A stretch of 64,000 bases of DNA, from contig NZ_QUAB01000038.1 in the NCBI RefSeq assembly GCF_003387575.1, positions 1 through 64,000 of the forward strand, read 5' to 3'. This stretch comes from Microbacterium bovistercoris. GTDB taxonomy: Bacteria; Actinomycetota; Actinomycetes; Actinomycetales; Microbacteriaceae. The position numbers and the translations under genes were made by a program. How positions within the stretch are numbered: position 1 is the stretch's first letter; each line of letters starts with the position of its first letter. Of this stretch, positions 53,085 through 61,721 are shown in pieces. The notes beneath the pieces were generated by a model, which saw only the letters and a program-made list of their open reading frames with translations, was not told where the DNA came from and ran no database searches.

Positions 53085-53729
53085 TCACTCCCCGGAGAGG
53101 CCTCCGAGCAGGTGACCGAACGACCGCCCCTTGCCGAGATAGGTCTCGGGGTCGAACGGGTCGGCGTCGGACGCCGGCTCGCGCCGCGCGATCGCCTCGG
53201 CCAGTTCGCGCGCTCCGCGCTCCACGCGGGCGCTCAGGGGCGCCACATCATCGGCGTTCGCGCCCCAGTCGCTCGACGCTGCGAACACGCCCGTCGAGAC
53301 CGGTTCGGCATGCAGGTAGGTGAACAGCGGCCGGATGGCGTAGTCCACCGCGAGCGAGTGCCGAGCCGTGCCGGCGTTCGCGCCGATCAGCACCGGCTTA
53401 CCGGTGAGCGCGTCGGGGTCGAGCACGTCGATGAACGACTTGAAGAGCCCCGAGTAGCTCGTCGAGAAGATCGGCGTCACGGCGATCAGCGCATCGGCCG
53501 AGACGACGGTGTTGATCGCCGTCTCGAGCGCGGGCGGCGCGAAACCGGTCAGCAGGTTGTTCGTGATGTCGTGCGCGAGGTCGCGCAGCTCGATCACGTC
53601 GACGGTCACCGGGATGTCCTGCTCGCGCAGGGTCTTCACCGTCTCCGCGGCCAGCCGGTCGGCCAGCATCCTCGTCGAGGACGGGTTGGACAGGCCCGCC
53701 GAGATCACGGCGATGCGACGCTCGGTCAT
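53085..53729 (-). CDS. NADPH-dependent FMN reductase, CE1759-type partner
   Basis: A 214-residue flavodoxin-like reductase: ISAGLSNPSSTRMLADRL (flavin phosphate loop), VTPIFSTSYSGLFKSFIDVL and GKPVLIGANAGTARH. Its sequence and pairing with the next gene fit the CE1758/CE1759 'LLM duo' arrangement of corynebacteria, in which a reductase supplies FMNH2 to a luciferase-like monooxygenase. The substrate is unknown. It begins one base after the oxygenase stop. Confidence 0.82.
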   Translation of the reverse strand: MTERRIAVISAGLSNPSSTRMLADRLAAETVKTLREQDIPVTVDVIELRDLAHDITNNLLTGFAPPALETAINTVVSADALIAVTPIFSTSYSGLFKSFIDVLDPDALTGKPVLIGANAGTARHSLAVDYAIRPLFTYLHAEPVSTGVFAASSDWGANADDVAPLSARVERGARELAEAIARREPASDADPFDPETYLGKGRSFGHLLGGLSGE

Positions 53730-53730
53730 C

Positions 53731-54957
53731 TCAGGCACCCGCCTTCGTGGCGGCCGCACCGAACGCCGATCCGGCGGGGGCGGCCCCGCCGTCCTGGTAC
53801 GGGGATCCGGCAGTCAGGTTGTCGCCGCGGTTCGCGCCGGGGCGCGCCTCGCGGGCCGGGCCGTCACCGTAGACCGCCTTGACGCGGGTCGCGTGGGTCG
53901 GGGCATCCGGCACGTTGTCAGGACGGTCCTTCGCAAGCTCCTTGCGGAGTACGGGGACGACCTCGCCGGCGAGCAGGTCGATCTGCTCGAGCACCGTCTT
54001 CAGGGGCAGTCCGGCGTGGTCCATGAGGAAGAGCTGGCGCTGGTAGTCGCCGTAGTGCTCACGCATCGCCGCGTAGCGATCGATGACCTGCTGCGGCGAA
54101 CCGACCGTCAGCGGGGTCATCTCGGTGAAGTCCTCCATCGACGGCCCGTGGCCGTAGACCGGGGCGTTGTCGAAGTAGGGGCGGAACTGCTTCACCGCGT
54201 CCTGCGAGTTCTTCGCCAGGAACGCCTGACCGCCCAGGCCGACGATCGCCGTCTCCGGAGCACCGTGGCCGTAGTGCGCCCAGCGCTGGCGGTACAGCTC
54301 GATGAGGCGCTGGTAGTGCTCCTTGGGCCAGAAGATGTTGTTCGCGAAGAAGCCGTCGCCGTAGTAGGCGGCCTGCTCGGCGATCTCGGGCGTGCGGATC
54401 GATCCGTGCCAGACGAACGGCGCGATGCCGTCCAGCGGACGCGGCGTGGCGGTGAAGCCCTGCAGCGGCGTGCGGAACTTGCCCTCCCAGTCCACCACGT
54501 CCTTGGTCCACAGCTCGTGCAGCAGCGCGTAGTTCTCGATCGCCAGCGGCAGCCCCTGGCGGATGTCCTGGCCGAACCACGGGTACACGGGGCCGGTGTT
54601 GCCACGCCCCATCATCAGGTCCATGCGGCCGCCGGAGAGGTGCTGCAGCATCGCGTACTCCTCGGCGATGCGCACCGGGTCGTTCGTGGTGATCAGCGTC
54701 GTCGAGGTCGACACGATCAGACGCTCGGTCTGCGCGGCGATGTACGCCAGCAGCGTCGTCGGGCTCGACGAGAAGAACGGCGGGTTGTGGTGCTCGCCGA
54801 TGGCGAAGACGTCGAGCCCGGCATCCTCGGCGTGCTTCGCGATGGTGACCGCCGCCTGGATGCGCTCCGCCTCGCTGGGAGTGACGCCGGTGGTCGGGTC
54901 CTGAGTGATGTCGCTCACCGACATGAGACCGAACTGCATGCCGCTCTGTTCGTTCAC
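53731..54957 (-). CDS. LLM-class flavin-dependent oxidoreductase, CE1758-type
   Basis: A 408-residue luciferase-like monooxygenase. Flavin-binding features include FAIGEHHNPPFFSSSP, STSTTLITTNDPVRIAEEYAMLQHLSGGR and MMGRGNTGPVYPWFG; the last ~45 residues are Gly/Ala/Pro-rich. The start is GTG 54957 with GGAGAG upstream. Together with the downstream FMN reductase it should form a two-component oxygenase acting on an unknown, perhaps xenobiotic, compound. ATTCA-AA-TGAAT (54997-55008) in the divergent promoter is MarR-operator-like. Confidence 0.85.
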   Translation of the reverse strand: MNEQSGMQFGLMSVSDITQDPTTGVTPSEAERIQAAVTIAKHAEDAGLDVFAIGEHHNPPFFSSSPTTLLAYIAAQTERLIVSTSTTLITTNDPVRIAEEYAMLQHLSGGRMDLMMGRGNTGPVYPWFGQDIRQGLPLAIENYALLHELWTKDVVDWEGKFRTPLQGFTATPRPLDGIAPFVWHGSIRTPEIAEQAAYYGDGFFANNIFWPKEHYQRLIELYRQRWAHYGHGAPETAIVGLGGQAFLAKNSQDAVKQFRPYFDNAPVYGHGPSMEDFTEMTPLTVGSPQQVIDRYAAMREHYGDYQRQLFLMDHAGLPLKTVLEQIDLLAGEVVPVLRKELAKDRPDNVPDAPTHATRVKAVYGDGPAREARPGANRGDNLTAGSPYQDGGAAPAGSAFGAAATKAGA

Positions 54958-55062
54958 GATTGCTCTCCAGATCGGGATGCCGCAGCATCCGGGTTTATTC
55001 AAATGAATGTATCTGGTACAACGCGCACCTCGCAAACTTATTCCCGCGGGTAGCCTCGAAGG

Positions 55063-56196
55063 ATGAGCAGTGCCGCGCAGACCCCTCCCGTCACCGCGAC
55101 CGGACCGATCGCCAGGGCACGACGAAGGGTGCCGTTCTGGGACAACGCCCGCTTCGCCTGCATCGTCCTGGTCGTGCTGGGGCACGGCATCCAGCGGCTG
55201 ATCTACGACTCGGATGTCTCCTACGCGTTCTACCTGCTGATCTACGCGTTCCACATGCCCGCCTTCGCGATCATCTCGGGATACTTCTCCAAGGCCGCCA
55301 GCCCGACCCGGCGGCAGATGGCCCGCGTGATCACGGACATACTCGTGCCGTATGTGATCTTCGAAGGACTGTGGGCGCTGACCAAGTGGCTGGTCGAAGG
55401 AGAGCCGGGCAAGAACCTCACCCAGCCGTCCTGGACGCTGTGGTTCCTCCTCGCGCTGGGCACGTTCCGGCTCGTGCTGCCGTACCTCGCGCTGCTGCGC
55501 TGGCCCCTGGCGTGGACCTTCGTGATCTCGGTGTCCGTCGGCTACCTCGACAACGTCGGCAGCACGTTCTCGCTGTCACGCACGCTCGGCCTGATGTTCT
55601 TCTTCACCCTCGGCTGGTGGTTGAGGGAGCACGACATCGTGCGCCGGTTCCGCCTGATCGACTTCCGGCCGTGGTGGCTTCGCCTCGCTGCGGTCGCGGC
55701 ATTCGCCGCCTGGGCTTTCGTCTGCTGGCGCTGGCTGCCGCTGTGGGACGAGATCGACCTGCGGTTCTGGTTCTTCTACGACGACTCCTACTCCGACCTC
55801 GCCTCGGACCAGTGGTGGGCCGGCGGCATCCGCGTGGCACTGATGCTGCTGGCGATCGTGCTGAGCGCGGCGTTCTTCGTGCTGGTCCCGCGCTCGCAGA
55901 CCTGGTGGACGCACTTCGGCCAGTACACGATGTACGTCTACCTGCTGCACTCCTTCGTGCTGTACCCGTTCCGCGAGAGCGGCATCCTGCGCGACCTCGA
56001 CCCGACGTGGATCTGGCTGCCCCTGATCACCGTGCTCGCCGTGCTCATCGCGTTCGGGCTGTCGACCAGGCCCGTGCGGCGACTGTTCCGTCCGCTCATC
56101 GAGCCCCGCCCGGCCTGGCTGTTCGCCGATCGGGCGCTGGTCTCGCCTCAGGACCACCGCAGCGACCCCACCGGCTCGCGACGCAGCCCGGAATAG
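55063..56196 (+). CDS. membrane acyltransferase (Acyltransferase_3 / OafA-like)
   Basis: A 377-residue protein with about ten transmembrane helices. The N-terminal 'WDNARFACIVLVVLGHGIQRL' contains the catalytic His of the family, and 'FHMPAFAIISGYF' follows. Such enzymes acetylate or acylate surface sugars from the cytoplasmic side. No glycan genes are nearby. TAGCCT lies 6 nt before the ATG (leaderless candidate). Confidence 0.85.
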   Translation: MSSAAQTPPVTATGPIARARRRVPFWDNARFACIVLVVLGHGIQRLIYDSDVSYAFYLLIYAFHMPAFAIISGYFSKAASPTRRQMARVITDILVPYVIFEGLWALTKWLVEGEPGKNLTQPSWTLWFLLALGTFRLVLPYLALLRWPLAWTFVISVSVGYLDNVGSTFSLSRTLGLMFFFTLGWWLREHDIVRRFRLIDFRPWWLRLAAVAAFAAWAFVCWRWLPLWDEIDLRFWFFYDDSYSDLASDQWWAGGIRVALMLLAIVLSAAFFVLVPRSQTWWTHFGQYTMYVYLLHSFVLYPFRESGILRDLDPTWIWLPLITVLAVLIAFGLSTRPVRRLFRPLIEPRPAWLFADRALVSPQDHRSDPTGSRRSPE

Positions 56197-56217
56197 CCCG
56201 CCGGGCGGAAACGAGTA

Positions 56218-56241
56218 GCCGATCGGATGATGCCGATCGGC
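56218..56241 (+). terminator. hairpin after the acyltransferase gene
   Basis: GCCGATCGG (56218-56226) pairs perfectly with CCGATCGGC (56233-56241) around ATGATG, 21 bp past the stop and 45 bp before the ankyrin gene. Possible terminator; no T run. Confidence 0.55.
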
Positions 56242-56285
56242 GCCACCTCCTGCGAGCCTGGGCTTCCCGATCTCTGGAGAACTCG

Positions 56286-57011
56286 ATGAATCCTCGTCTT
56301 TCGCCATCGCGCAGCCCCCGCAAGGCAGGGATGACGGCGGCCCTGGCCGCCGCGCTCGCAGCCGTCGCCCTCCTCGTGACCGCGTGCTCGTCGTCGCCGG
56401 CGTCCGACTCGGCACCGGCGGGCGGCGCCACCGCAGCACTCTGGCAGGCGGTCGACGACGGCGACGCCGACGCGGTCCGCGCCGCGATCGATGACGGCGC
56501 CGATCTCGAAGCGCGCGGTGACGGCGACGCCACTCCCCTGGTCGCCGCGACCAAGGACCAGCAGACCGACATCGCGCTGATCCTGCTCGACGCCGGTGCG
56601 GATCCCGATGCGAAGGACGACATGGAGGACTCCGCCTTCCTCTACGCCGGGGCGGAGGGGCTGGACGAGATCCTCACCGCGACGATCGAGCACGGCGCGG
56701 ACGTCACCAGCACCAATCGATATGGCGGGACCGCACTGATCCCCGCGGGCGAGCACGGACACGTCTCGACGACGAGGATCCTCATCGAGGCGGGCGTGCC
56801 GCTCGACCACGTGAACGATCTGGGCTGGACCGCGCTGCTCGAGGCGATCGTGCTCGGCAACGGCTCAGACGATCACGTCGAGACGATCCGTCTGCTGCTC
56901 GATGCCGGCGCCGACCCGAGCATCGCCGACGGCAACGGCGCGCTGCCGCGCGAGCTTGCCGAACAGGCCGGATACGAAGAGATCGTCGCGCTGATCGACC
57001 AGGCGTCCTGA
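56286..57011 (+). CDS. secreted ankyrin-repeat lipoprotein
   Basis: 241 residues. A lipoprotein signal peptide (twin Arg/Lys n-region, hydrophobic core, lipobox LVTAC, Cys about residue 36) is followed by about five ankyrin repeats (VDDGDADAVRAAIDDGADLEAR, IALILLDAGADPDAKD, ILIEAGVPLDHVNDLGW, IRLLLDAGADPSIADGNG). Repeat three is degenerate. Ankyrin repeats bind proteins, so it may sequester or chaperone a secreted partner. CTGGAG precedes the ATG. It converges on efeB with a 7-bp gap. Confidence 0.82.
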   Translation: MNPRLSPSRSPRKAGMTAALAAALAAVALLVTACSSSPASDSAPAGGATAALWQAVDDGDADAVRAAIDDGADLEARGDGDATPLVAATKDQQTDIALILLDAGADPDAKDDMEDSAFLYAGAEGLDEILTATIEHGADVTSTNRYGGTALIPAGEHGHVSTTRILIEAGVPLDHVNDLGWTALLEAIVLGNGSDDHVETIRLLLDAGADPSIADGNGALPRELAEQAGYEEIVALIDQAS

Positions 57012-57018
57012 GGCGGGG

Positions 57019-58305
57019 CTACTGGGCGAACAGCGACTCCCCCACGTAGGAGCCGGCGGCTGCGCCGGGCGGGATGGCCCACAGCCCGGAGCCCACGTGC
57101 CGCACGTACTCGTTCATGAGATCAGTGGAGAGGCTGCGCTGCAGCGTGACGAACTGCTGCGGGTCCCGCTGGTAGGAGAGGAAGAACAGTCCGGCGTCGA
57201 GCCGGCCGAGCGCGTTGTTGCCGCCGACGTAGTTGAACCCGCGGCGAAGGATACGGGTGCCGCCGTTCGTGTCCGGGTGCGCCAGCCGCACGTGGCTGTT
57301 CGCGTCGAGTTTCGCGAGCCGCGGTTCGGTGAACTCGGACCCGCCCGAGAGCGGCGCCCCTTCGCCCTTTTCCCGGCCGAAGATGTTCTCCTGCTCGGAG
57401 AGCCGCACGCGGTCCCAGGTCTCGATGAGCATCGCGATCTTGCGGGCGACCAGGTACGAGCCTCCGGCGAGCCAGGACGGCTCGTCCGATGCCGCCACCC
57501 AGACGTTCTCGTCGAGGGCGGCGGTGTCGTCGGCGAGGATGTTGGCGGTGCCGTCCTTGAACCCGAACAGGTTGCGCGGCGTCTGCTGATCCGCGGTCGT
57601 GCGCGAGGTCTTGCCGTAGCCGAGCTGCGACCAGCGCAGCCGCGCCCGTCCGAACGCGATCCTGCTGAGATTGCGAACGGCGTGCACGGCGACCTGCGGG
57701 TCATCCGCGCACACCTGGATGCACAGATCGCCGTCTGACGACTCCGGCACGAGGTCGTCGCCGAGGAAGGCCGGCAGCCGTTCGAGCGCGGCCGGGCGTC
57801 GGTCACGGATGCCGTAGCGGTCCTCGCCGTCCTTCTCGAACAACGTCGGTCCGAAGCCGATCGTGACGGTCAGCCCGCTGGCGGGCAGCCCCTGCGCCTC
57901 ACCCGTGTCATCGGGCGGCGACTCGGGCGAACCGCCCACCGCACCCGTGGCCGACACGTCGAGTCCCTGGGTGATCCGGGATGCGGCGTAGGTCCAGTCC
58001 TGCAGCAGCTCGATGAGGTCGGCACGGTCGGTGCGCGGCATCATGTCGAAGGATGCGAAGTGCAGGTGCTCCTGCACCGGGGTCACGATGCCGGCCTGGT
58101 GCTCGCCGAAGAAGTCGTACGGTCGTGCCTCGCCTGCGCCGGACCGGGAGGACGCGACCGCGTATCCCGCACCGGCTCCGACCGCGAGCGCTGCAGCGCC
58201 GCCGCCCACGGCGAGGCCGAGCAGGCCGCGCCTGCTCAGCCCCCGCGACGCGCCGGCATCCGGCGATCGCTCCTCCGCCGGCTGCGCGTCCTGGTGATCG
58301 ACCAC
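57019..58305 (-). CDS. efeB: deferrochelatase / Dyp-type peroxidase EfeB
   Basis: A 428-residue secreted heme protein. A Tat signal (SRRGLLGLAVGGGAAAL, about residues 24-40) is followed by a Dyp peroxidase domain with GFKDGTAN, 'HVRLAHPDTNGG' and RRGFNYVG. In EfeUOB systems EfeB oxidises ferrous iron or extracts iron from heme for the EfeU permease. The start is GTG one base after the efeO stop. Third gene of the operon. Confidence 0.9.
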   Translation of the reverse strand: MVDHQDAQPAEERSPDAGASRGLSRRGLLGLAVGGGAAALAVGAGAGYAVASSRSGAGEARPYDFFGEHQAGIVTPVQEHLHFASFDMMPRTDRADLIELLQDWTYAASRITQGLDVSATGAVGGSPESPPDDTGEAQGLPASGLTVTIGFGPTLFEKDGEDRYGIRDRRPAALERLPAFLGDDLVPESSDGDLCIQVCADDPQVAVHAVRNLSRIAFGRARLRWSQLGYGKTSRTTADQQTPRNLFGFKDGTANILADDTAALDENVWVAASDEPSWLAGGSYLVARKIAMLIETWDRVRLSEQENIFGREKGEGAPLSGGSEFTEPRLAKLDANSHVRLAHPDTNGGTRILRRGFNYVGGNNALGRLDAGLFFLSYQRDPQQFVTLQRSLSTDLMNEYVRHVGSGLWAIPPGAAAGSYVGESLFAQ

Positions 58306-58306
58306 G

Positions 58307-59539
58307 TCAGGACAGCGTGGTGCCGGTGAGCTGCGAGAGAGGCTCGGCCAGCGCGTTGATCAGGTCGACGAGCTCGCGCTTCTGCGCGTCGGTCAGATCG
58401 GTGAACGCGACGAAGCCGTCCTTCAGCGAGCCGTGCTGGGAGAGAGCCGCCTCGAGGTCGGCGTAGCCGGTCTCGATCTCGTCCACCAGGGCCGCTCCGT
58501 CATCGCCCTGGGCGGCGGCGAAGTCGCTGACGAGCGAGAACGCCATCTTCGAGCCCTCGACGTTCGCCGCGAAGTCGTAGAGGTCGGTGTGCGACCACCA
58601 GTCCTCCTCACCGGTGATCTTGCCGGTGGCGACCTCGTCCAGCAGGGCGATCGCTCCGTTGGAGACGCCTGCGATCCCCTGGTCCTCGAGGTTGCTGACG
58701 AAGTCGTCGGAGTGCACGTAGTCGTACAGCTCCTGGACATCGGCGATCAGCTGATCGCCGAACTCGCCGCGCTGCTCGGTCGTGGACGGCGCCCAGTCCT
58801 GCCACGCCGGGGTCTCCCCGTCGGCGTTCAGCGCATCCTTCGCCGGTACCCAGAGATCCTTCTCGATGCGGTGGAAGCCGGTCCAGTCCAGTCCCTCGGC
58901 GACGGCATCCACCTCGCGGTAGTCGATGCGCGGATCGAGGTCGCCGAGCGCCTCGGCGACCGGCTCGATGCGCTCGTAGTACGCGCGAGTGGTCGCGAAC
59001 AGCTCTTTCGCCTTCGCGTCGTCGCCGCTCTCGTACGCGGTGACCATGTCATCGACTGCCGGAACCAGCTGTCCGACCTGATCCTTGACGAATGCCGCGT
59101 ACAGGTCGACGGCCTTCTGCTTCTGCTCGGCGTCCGGGCCGTTCACCGCGACGCGGTCACCGGTGACGGTGAACGCGGACTTGCCGATGCCGTCGCCGAC
59201 CATGCCCGGCTTGCAGACGGTGAAGTAGTCACCCGGCTGCGCGGTGACGGTGAGGGTGCGCGAGGCGGACGGCGCGATGTTCTCGACCTCGCCCACGATG
59301 CGCAGCCCGTCATCGGCGAGCAGGTAGAACTCGGTCACCTGGTCGCCGGCGTTCTTCACGTCGAACGTCAAGGTGCCGCTCTTCGCGGTTCCTGCCGAGA
59401 CGGCGCAGTCCGACGCGGTGGATGAGACCGTGAGCGCGGCGGACGGGTCGGCGTCGGCCTTGGCCACGCAGCCGCTGAGGAGGAGCGCGGCCGCGCCGGT
59501 GGCAGCGAGAGCTCCGAGGACGCGGGGAGACGAGGTCAT
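58307..59539 (-). CDS. efeO: iron-uptake lipoprotein EfeO
   Basis: A 410-residue lipoprotein: signal peptide ending in LLLSGC, an N-terminal cupredoxin-like domain (about residues 35-140) and a C-terminal M75/imelysin-type helical domain with the HxxE metal motif in FHRIEKDLW (about residue 228). It binds periplasmic-side iron for EfeU. Good ribosome site GAAGGA. Overlaps efeU by four bases. Confidence 0.92.
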   Translation of the reverse strand: MTSSPRVLGALAATGAAALLLSGCVAKADADPSAALTVSSTASDCAVSAGTAKSGTLTFDVKNAGDQVTEFYLLADDGLRIVGEVENIAPSASRTLTVTAQPGDYFTVCKPGMVGDGIGKSAFTVTGDRVAVNGPDAEQKQKAVDLYAAFVKDQVGQLVPAVDDMVTAYESGDDAKAKELFATTRAYYERIEPVAEALGDLDPRIDYREVDAVAEGLDWTGFHRIEKDLWVPAKDALNADGETPAWQDWAPSTTEQRGEFGDQLIADVQELYDYVHSDDFVSNLEDQGIAGVSNGAIALLDEVATGKITGEEDWWSHTDLYDFAANVEGSKMAFSLVSDFAAAQGDDGAALVDEIETGYADLEAALSQHGSLKDGFVAFTDLTDAQKRELVDLINALAEPLSQLTGTTLS

Positions 59540-60531
59540 GCTGTTCCTTCGGTAGTGGTGAGGGGATTTCCGGTGGAGGACGCGGGCTCGGCACCGCTCG
59601 CGTTCGGGGATTGCGCTGACGCGGATGCGGCTGCCGCGGCATCCGATCCCTTCGCGCCCCGACGGCGCGGCAGTCCGCGCAGGAAGAACGCGCCGACGAT
59701 CACGATGTACAGCGCCCAGGCGATGACCTGCAGCCAGGTCATCCGCGGCGTGAAGCCGAGGGTCGCCTGCAGGATCGCGGCCGCAGTGCCGTCCGGGGCG
59801 ATGGCGCCGCTGAGGTCGAACGCCCAGCCGAACGGGAACGCGGCGAGACCGATGGCCACGGCACCGGTCTCGGGATCGATCGGCGCCGCCGCGGTGAACG
59901 GGCCGGGCAGCGCGCCGGCCTCCTGCAGGTCCATGATCGCGTAGGCGAGCACTCCGGCGGCGACGATCACGAGGAAGCCGCCGGTCCAGGCGAAGAAGCG
60001 GCGCAGGTCGAGCCTGACGGCGCCGCGGGCGAGCAGCCAGCCGACGACGATCGCGATGGCGAGGCCGATCAGAGCACCGAGCAGCGCCAGCGGCGCACTG
60101 CCGAAGGACTGCACCATCGACCACAGCAGCAGAGTCGTCTCGATGCCCTCACGGGCGACCGACACGAATCCGATCGCGACCAGCGCCCACAGCCCGCCCT
60201 GTGCGAGCGCGCGGTCGAGGCCGCCTTCCAGCGTGGCCTTCATCGTGCGCCCGGCCTTCTGCATCCAGAAGATCATCCAGGTCACCATGGCGACGGCGAA
60301 CAGCGACATCAGGCCGCCGATGAGCTCCTGGGCGCCCGGCGCCAGCGAGTACGCGCCGAAGGTGAGCACAGCGCCGATGGCCAGTGACAGGGCCACGGCC
60401 AGGCCGATGCCCGCCCACATCCTGGGCAGGACGTCAGCGCGGCCGATCCGCTTGAGATAGGCGACGAGGATGCCGACGACCAGAGCAGCTTCCAGACCTT
60501 CGCGCAGGCCGATGAGGAGTGATGCGAACAC
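59536..60531 (-). CDS. efeU: ferrous iron permease EfeU
   Basis: 331 residues, Ftr1/OFeT type, with seven transmembrane helices and both RExxE iron motifs (REGLE at about residue 10, REGIE at about 135). The C-terminal tail is Ala/Ser/Gly-rich. The GTG start at 60531 begins 'FASLLIGLREGLEAAL'. First gene of efeUOB, behind an inverted repeat resembling an iron box, so iron repression is expected. Confidence 0.92.
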   Translation of the reverse strand: MFASLLIGLREGLEAALVVGILVAYLKRIGRADVLPRMWAGIGLAVALSLAIGAVLTFGAYSLAPGAQELIGGLMSLFAVAMVTWMIFWMQKAGRTMKATLEGGLDRALAQGGLWALVAIGFVSVAREGIETTLLLWSMVQSFGSAPLALLGALIGLAIAIVVGWLLARGAVRLDLRRFFAWTGGFLVIVAAGVLAYAIMDLQEAGALPGPFTAAAPIDPETGAVAIGLAAFPFGWAFDLSGAIAPDGTAAAILQATLGFTPRMTWLQVIAWALYIVIVGAFFLRGLPRRRGAKGSDAAAAASASAQSPNASGAEPASSTGNPLTTTEGTA

Positions 60532-60556
60532 GCGGGGAGACTCCGAGGTATACGGG

Positions 60557-60578
60557 TAGGTAAGGAGTGCCTTACCTA
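60557..60578 (-). promoter_or_regulatory. iron-box-like inverted repeat upstream of efeUOB
   Basis: TAGGTAAGG (60557-60565) and CCTTACCTA (60570-60578), perfect 9-bp arms, 4-bp spacer. The arms match the AGGTWAG core of DtxR/IdeR boxes, but the spacing is about five bases longer than the 19-bp consensus; two overlapping half-fitting boxes are possible. TACAGT (60583-60588) and TATACC (60547-60552) on the minus strand flank it as candidate -10 elements. Confidence 0.65.
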
Positions 60579-60650
60579 AGACACTGTAGCACCCGGGTAA
60601 CCCTGCGCAACATTGATGACGTCGCGAGAAAGCGCGTCTACCGTCGAGCC

Positions 60651-61649
60651 ATGGCCGAACTCTCGCTCCCCGTCCTCGACCTCTCCCGCCTCGATGCCGG
60701 GCCCGAGGCCGCCGCACGGTTCCGCGCAGACCTGCGCGCGGCCACGCACGACGTGGGCTTCTTCTACCTGACCGGCACCGGGGTCTCCCCCGAGCTCGAG
60801 GATCGCCTGCACCGCGCCGCGCGCGACTTCTTCGCCCTGCCCGAGACGGACAAGCTCTCGATCGAGAACGTGAAGAGCCCGCACTTCCGGGGCTACACCC
60901 GCATCGGCGGCGAGCGCACGCAGGGCCGGGTGGACTGGCGCGAGCAGATCGACATCGGCCCCGAGCGCGAGGCGGTCGACGGAGGCCCCGCCTTCAACCG
61001 CCTGGTCGGGCCCAACCTGTGGCCCGAGGCGCAGCCCGAACTGCGCGACGTGGTCGCGGAGTGGCACGCCGCGCTGTCCGAGGTGTCCCGCAGACTGCTG
61101 CGCGCCTGGGCGGAGGCCCTGGGCGCAGAGCCGTCATACTTCGACGACCATTTCGGCGAACCGCAGACGCTGATCAAGATCGTGCGGTATCCCGGCAAGG
61201 CCGACCCCGAGCCCCAGCAGGGCGTCGGGGCGCACAAGGACTCCGGCGTGCTCACCCTGCTGTGGGTGGAGCCCGGCAAGGGGGGCCTGCAGGTGCGACG
61301 CGACGGACAGTGGGTCGATGCTCCGCCCGTGCCCGGCGCGTTCGTCGTGAACATCGGGGAGATGCTCGAGTACGCCACCGGCGGCTACCTGAAGGCCACC
61401 GATCACCGCGTGATCTCGCCGAAGGCACCGGACGAGCGGATCTCGATCCCGTTCTTCTTCAACCCGGCACTGGACTCACGGCTGCCCCTGATCGAGCTGC
61501 CCGAAGATCTCGCCGCGGAGGCGCGCGGCGTCACCGAGGATCCGTCGAACCCGATTCACGCGCTGTACGGCGAGAACGCCCTGAAGTCCCGGCTGCGCGC
61601 GCACCCTGACGTGGCCGCGATCCACCACGCCGACCTCGTCGGGGCCTGA
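60651..61649 (+). CDS. 2-oxoglutarate/Fe(II)-dependent oxygenase, isopenicillin-N-synthase family
   Basis: A 332-residue enzyme with the DIOX_N domain (FFYLTGTGVSPELEDRL) and the Fe2OG catalytic domain. The facial triad is HKD (GAHKDSGVLTLLW) plus His in ATDHRV, with the 2-oxoglutarate Arg in RISIPFFF. The substrate is unknown; homologues act in small-molecule metabolism. TACCGT lies 6 nt before the ATG, a leaderless candidate. Confidence 0.88.
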   Translation: MAELSLPVLDLSRLDAGPEAAARFRADLRAATHDVGFFYLTGTGVSPELEDRLHRAARDFFALPETDKLSIENVKSPHFRGYTRIGGERTQGRVDWREQIDIGPEREAVDGGPAFNRLVGPNLWPEAQPELRDVVAEWHAALSEVSRRLLRAWAEALGAEPSYFDDHFGEPQTLIKIVRYPGKADPEPQQGVGAHKDSGVLTLLWVEPGKGGLQVRRDGQWVDAPPVPGAFVVNIGEMLEYATGGYLKATDHRVISPKAPDERISIPFFFNPALDSRLPLIELPEDLAAEARGVTEDPSNPIHALYGENALKSRLRAHPDVAAIHHADLVGA

Positions 61650-61704
61650 TCCGGCACAGACGGCCGGTGAGGCATTCGGGAACGCCGGCACCCTTCCGCC
61701 CTGA

Positions 61705-61718
61705 TCTGGTATACCAGA
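61705..61718. promoter_or_regulatory. 14-bp perfect palindrome upstream of the amidohydrolase
   Basis: TCTGGTATACCAGA ends three bases before the GTG start. The embedded TATACC (61710-61715) is 6 nt from the GTG, so the site would cover the -10 of a leaderless transcript, an arrangement suited to repression. FadR-type GntR proteins bind TGGTATACCA-like sites (family knowledge); none is encoded in this window. Confidence 0.65.
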
Positions 61719-61721
61719 ATC

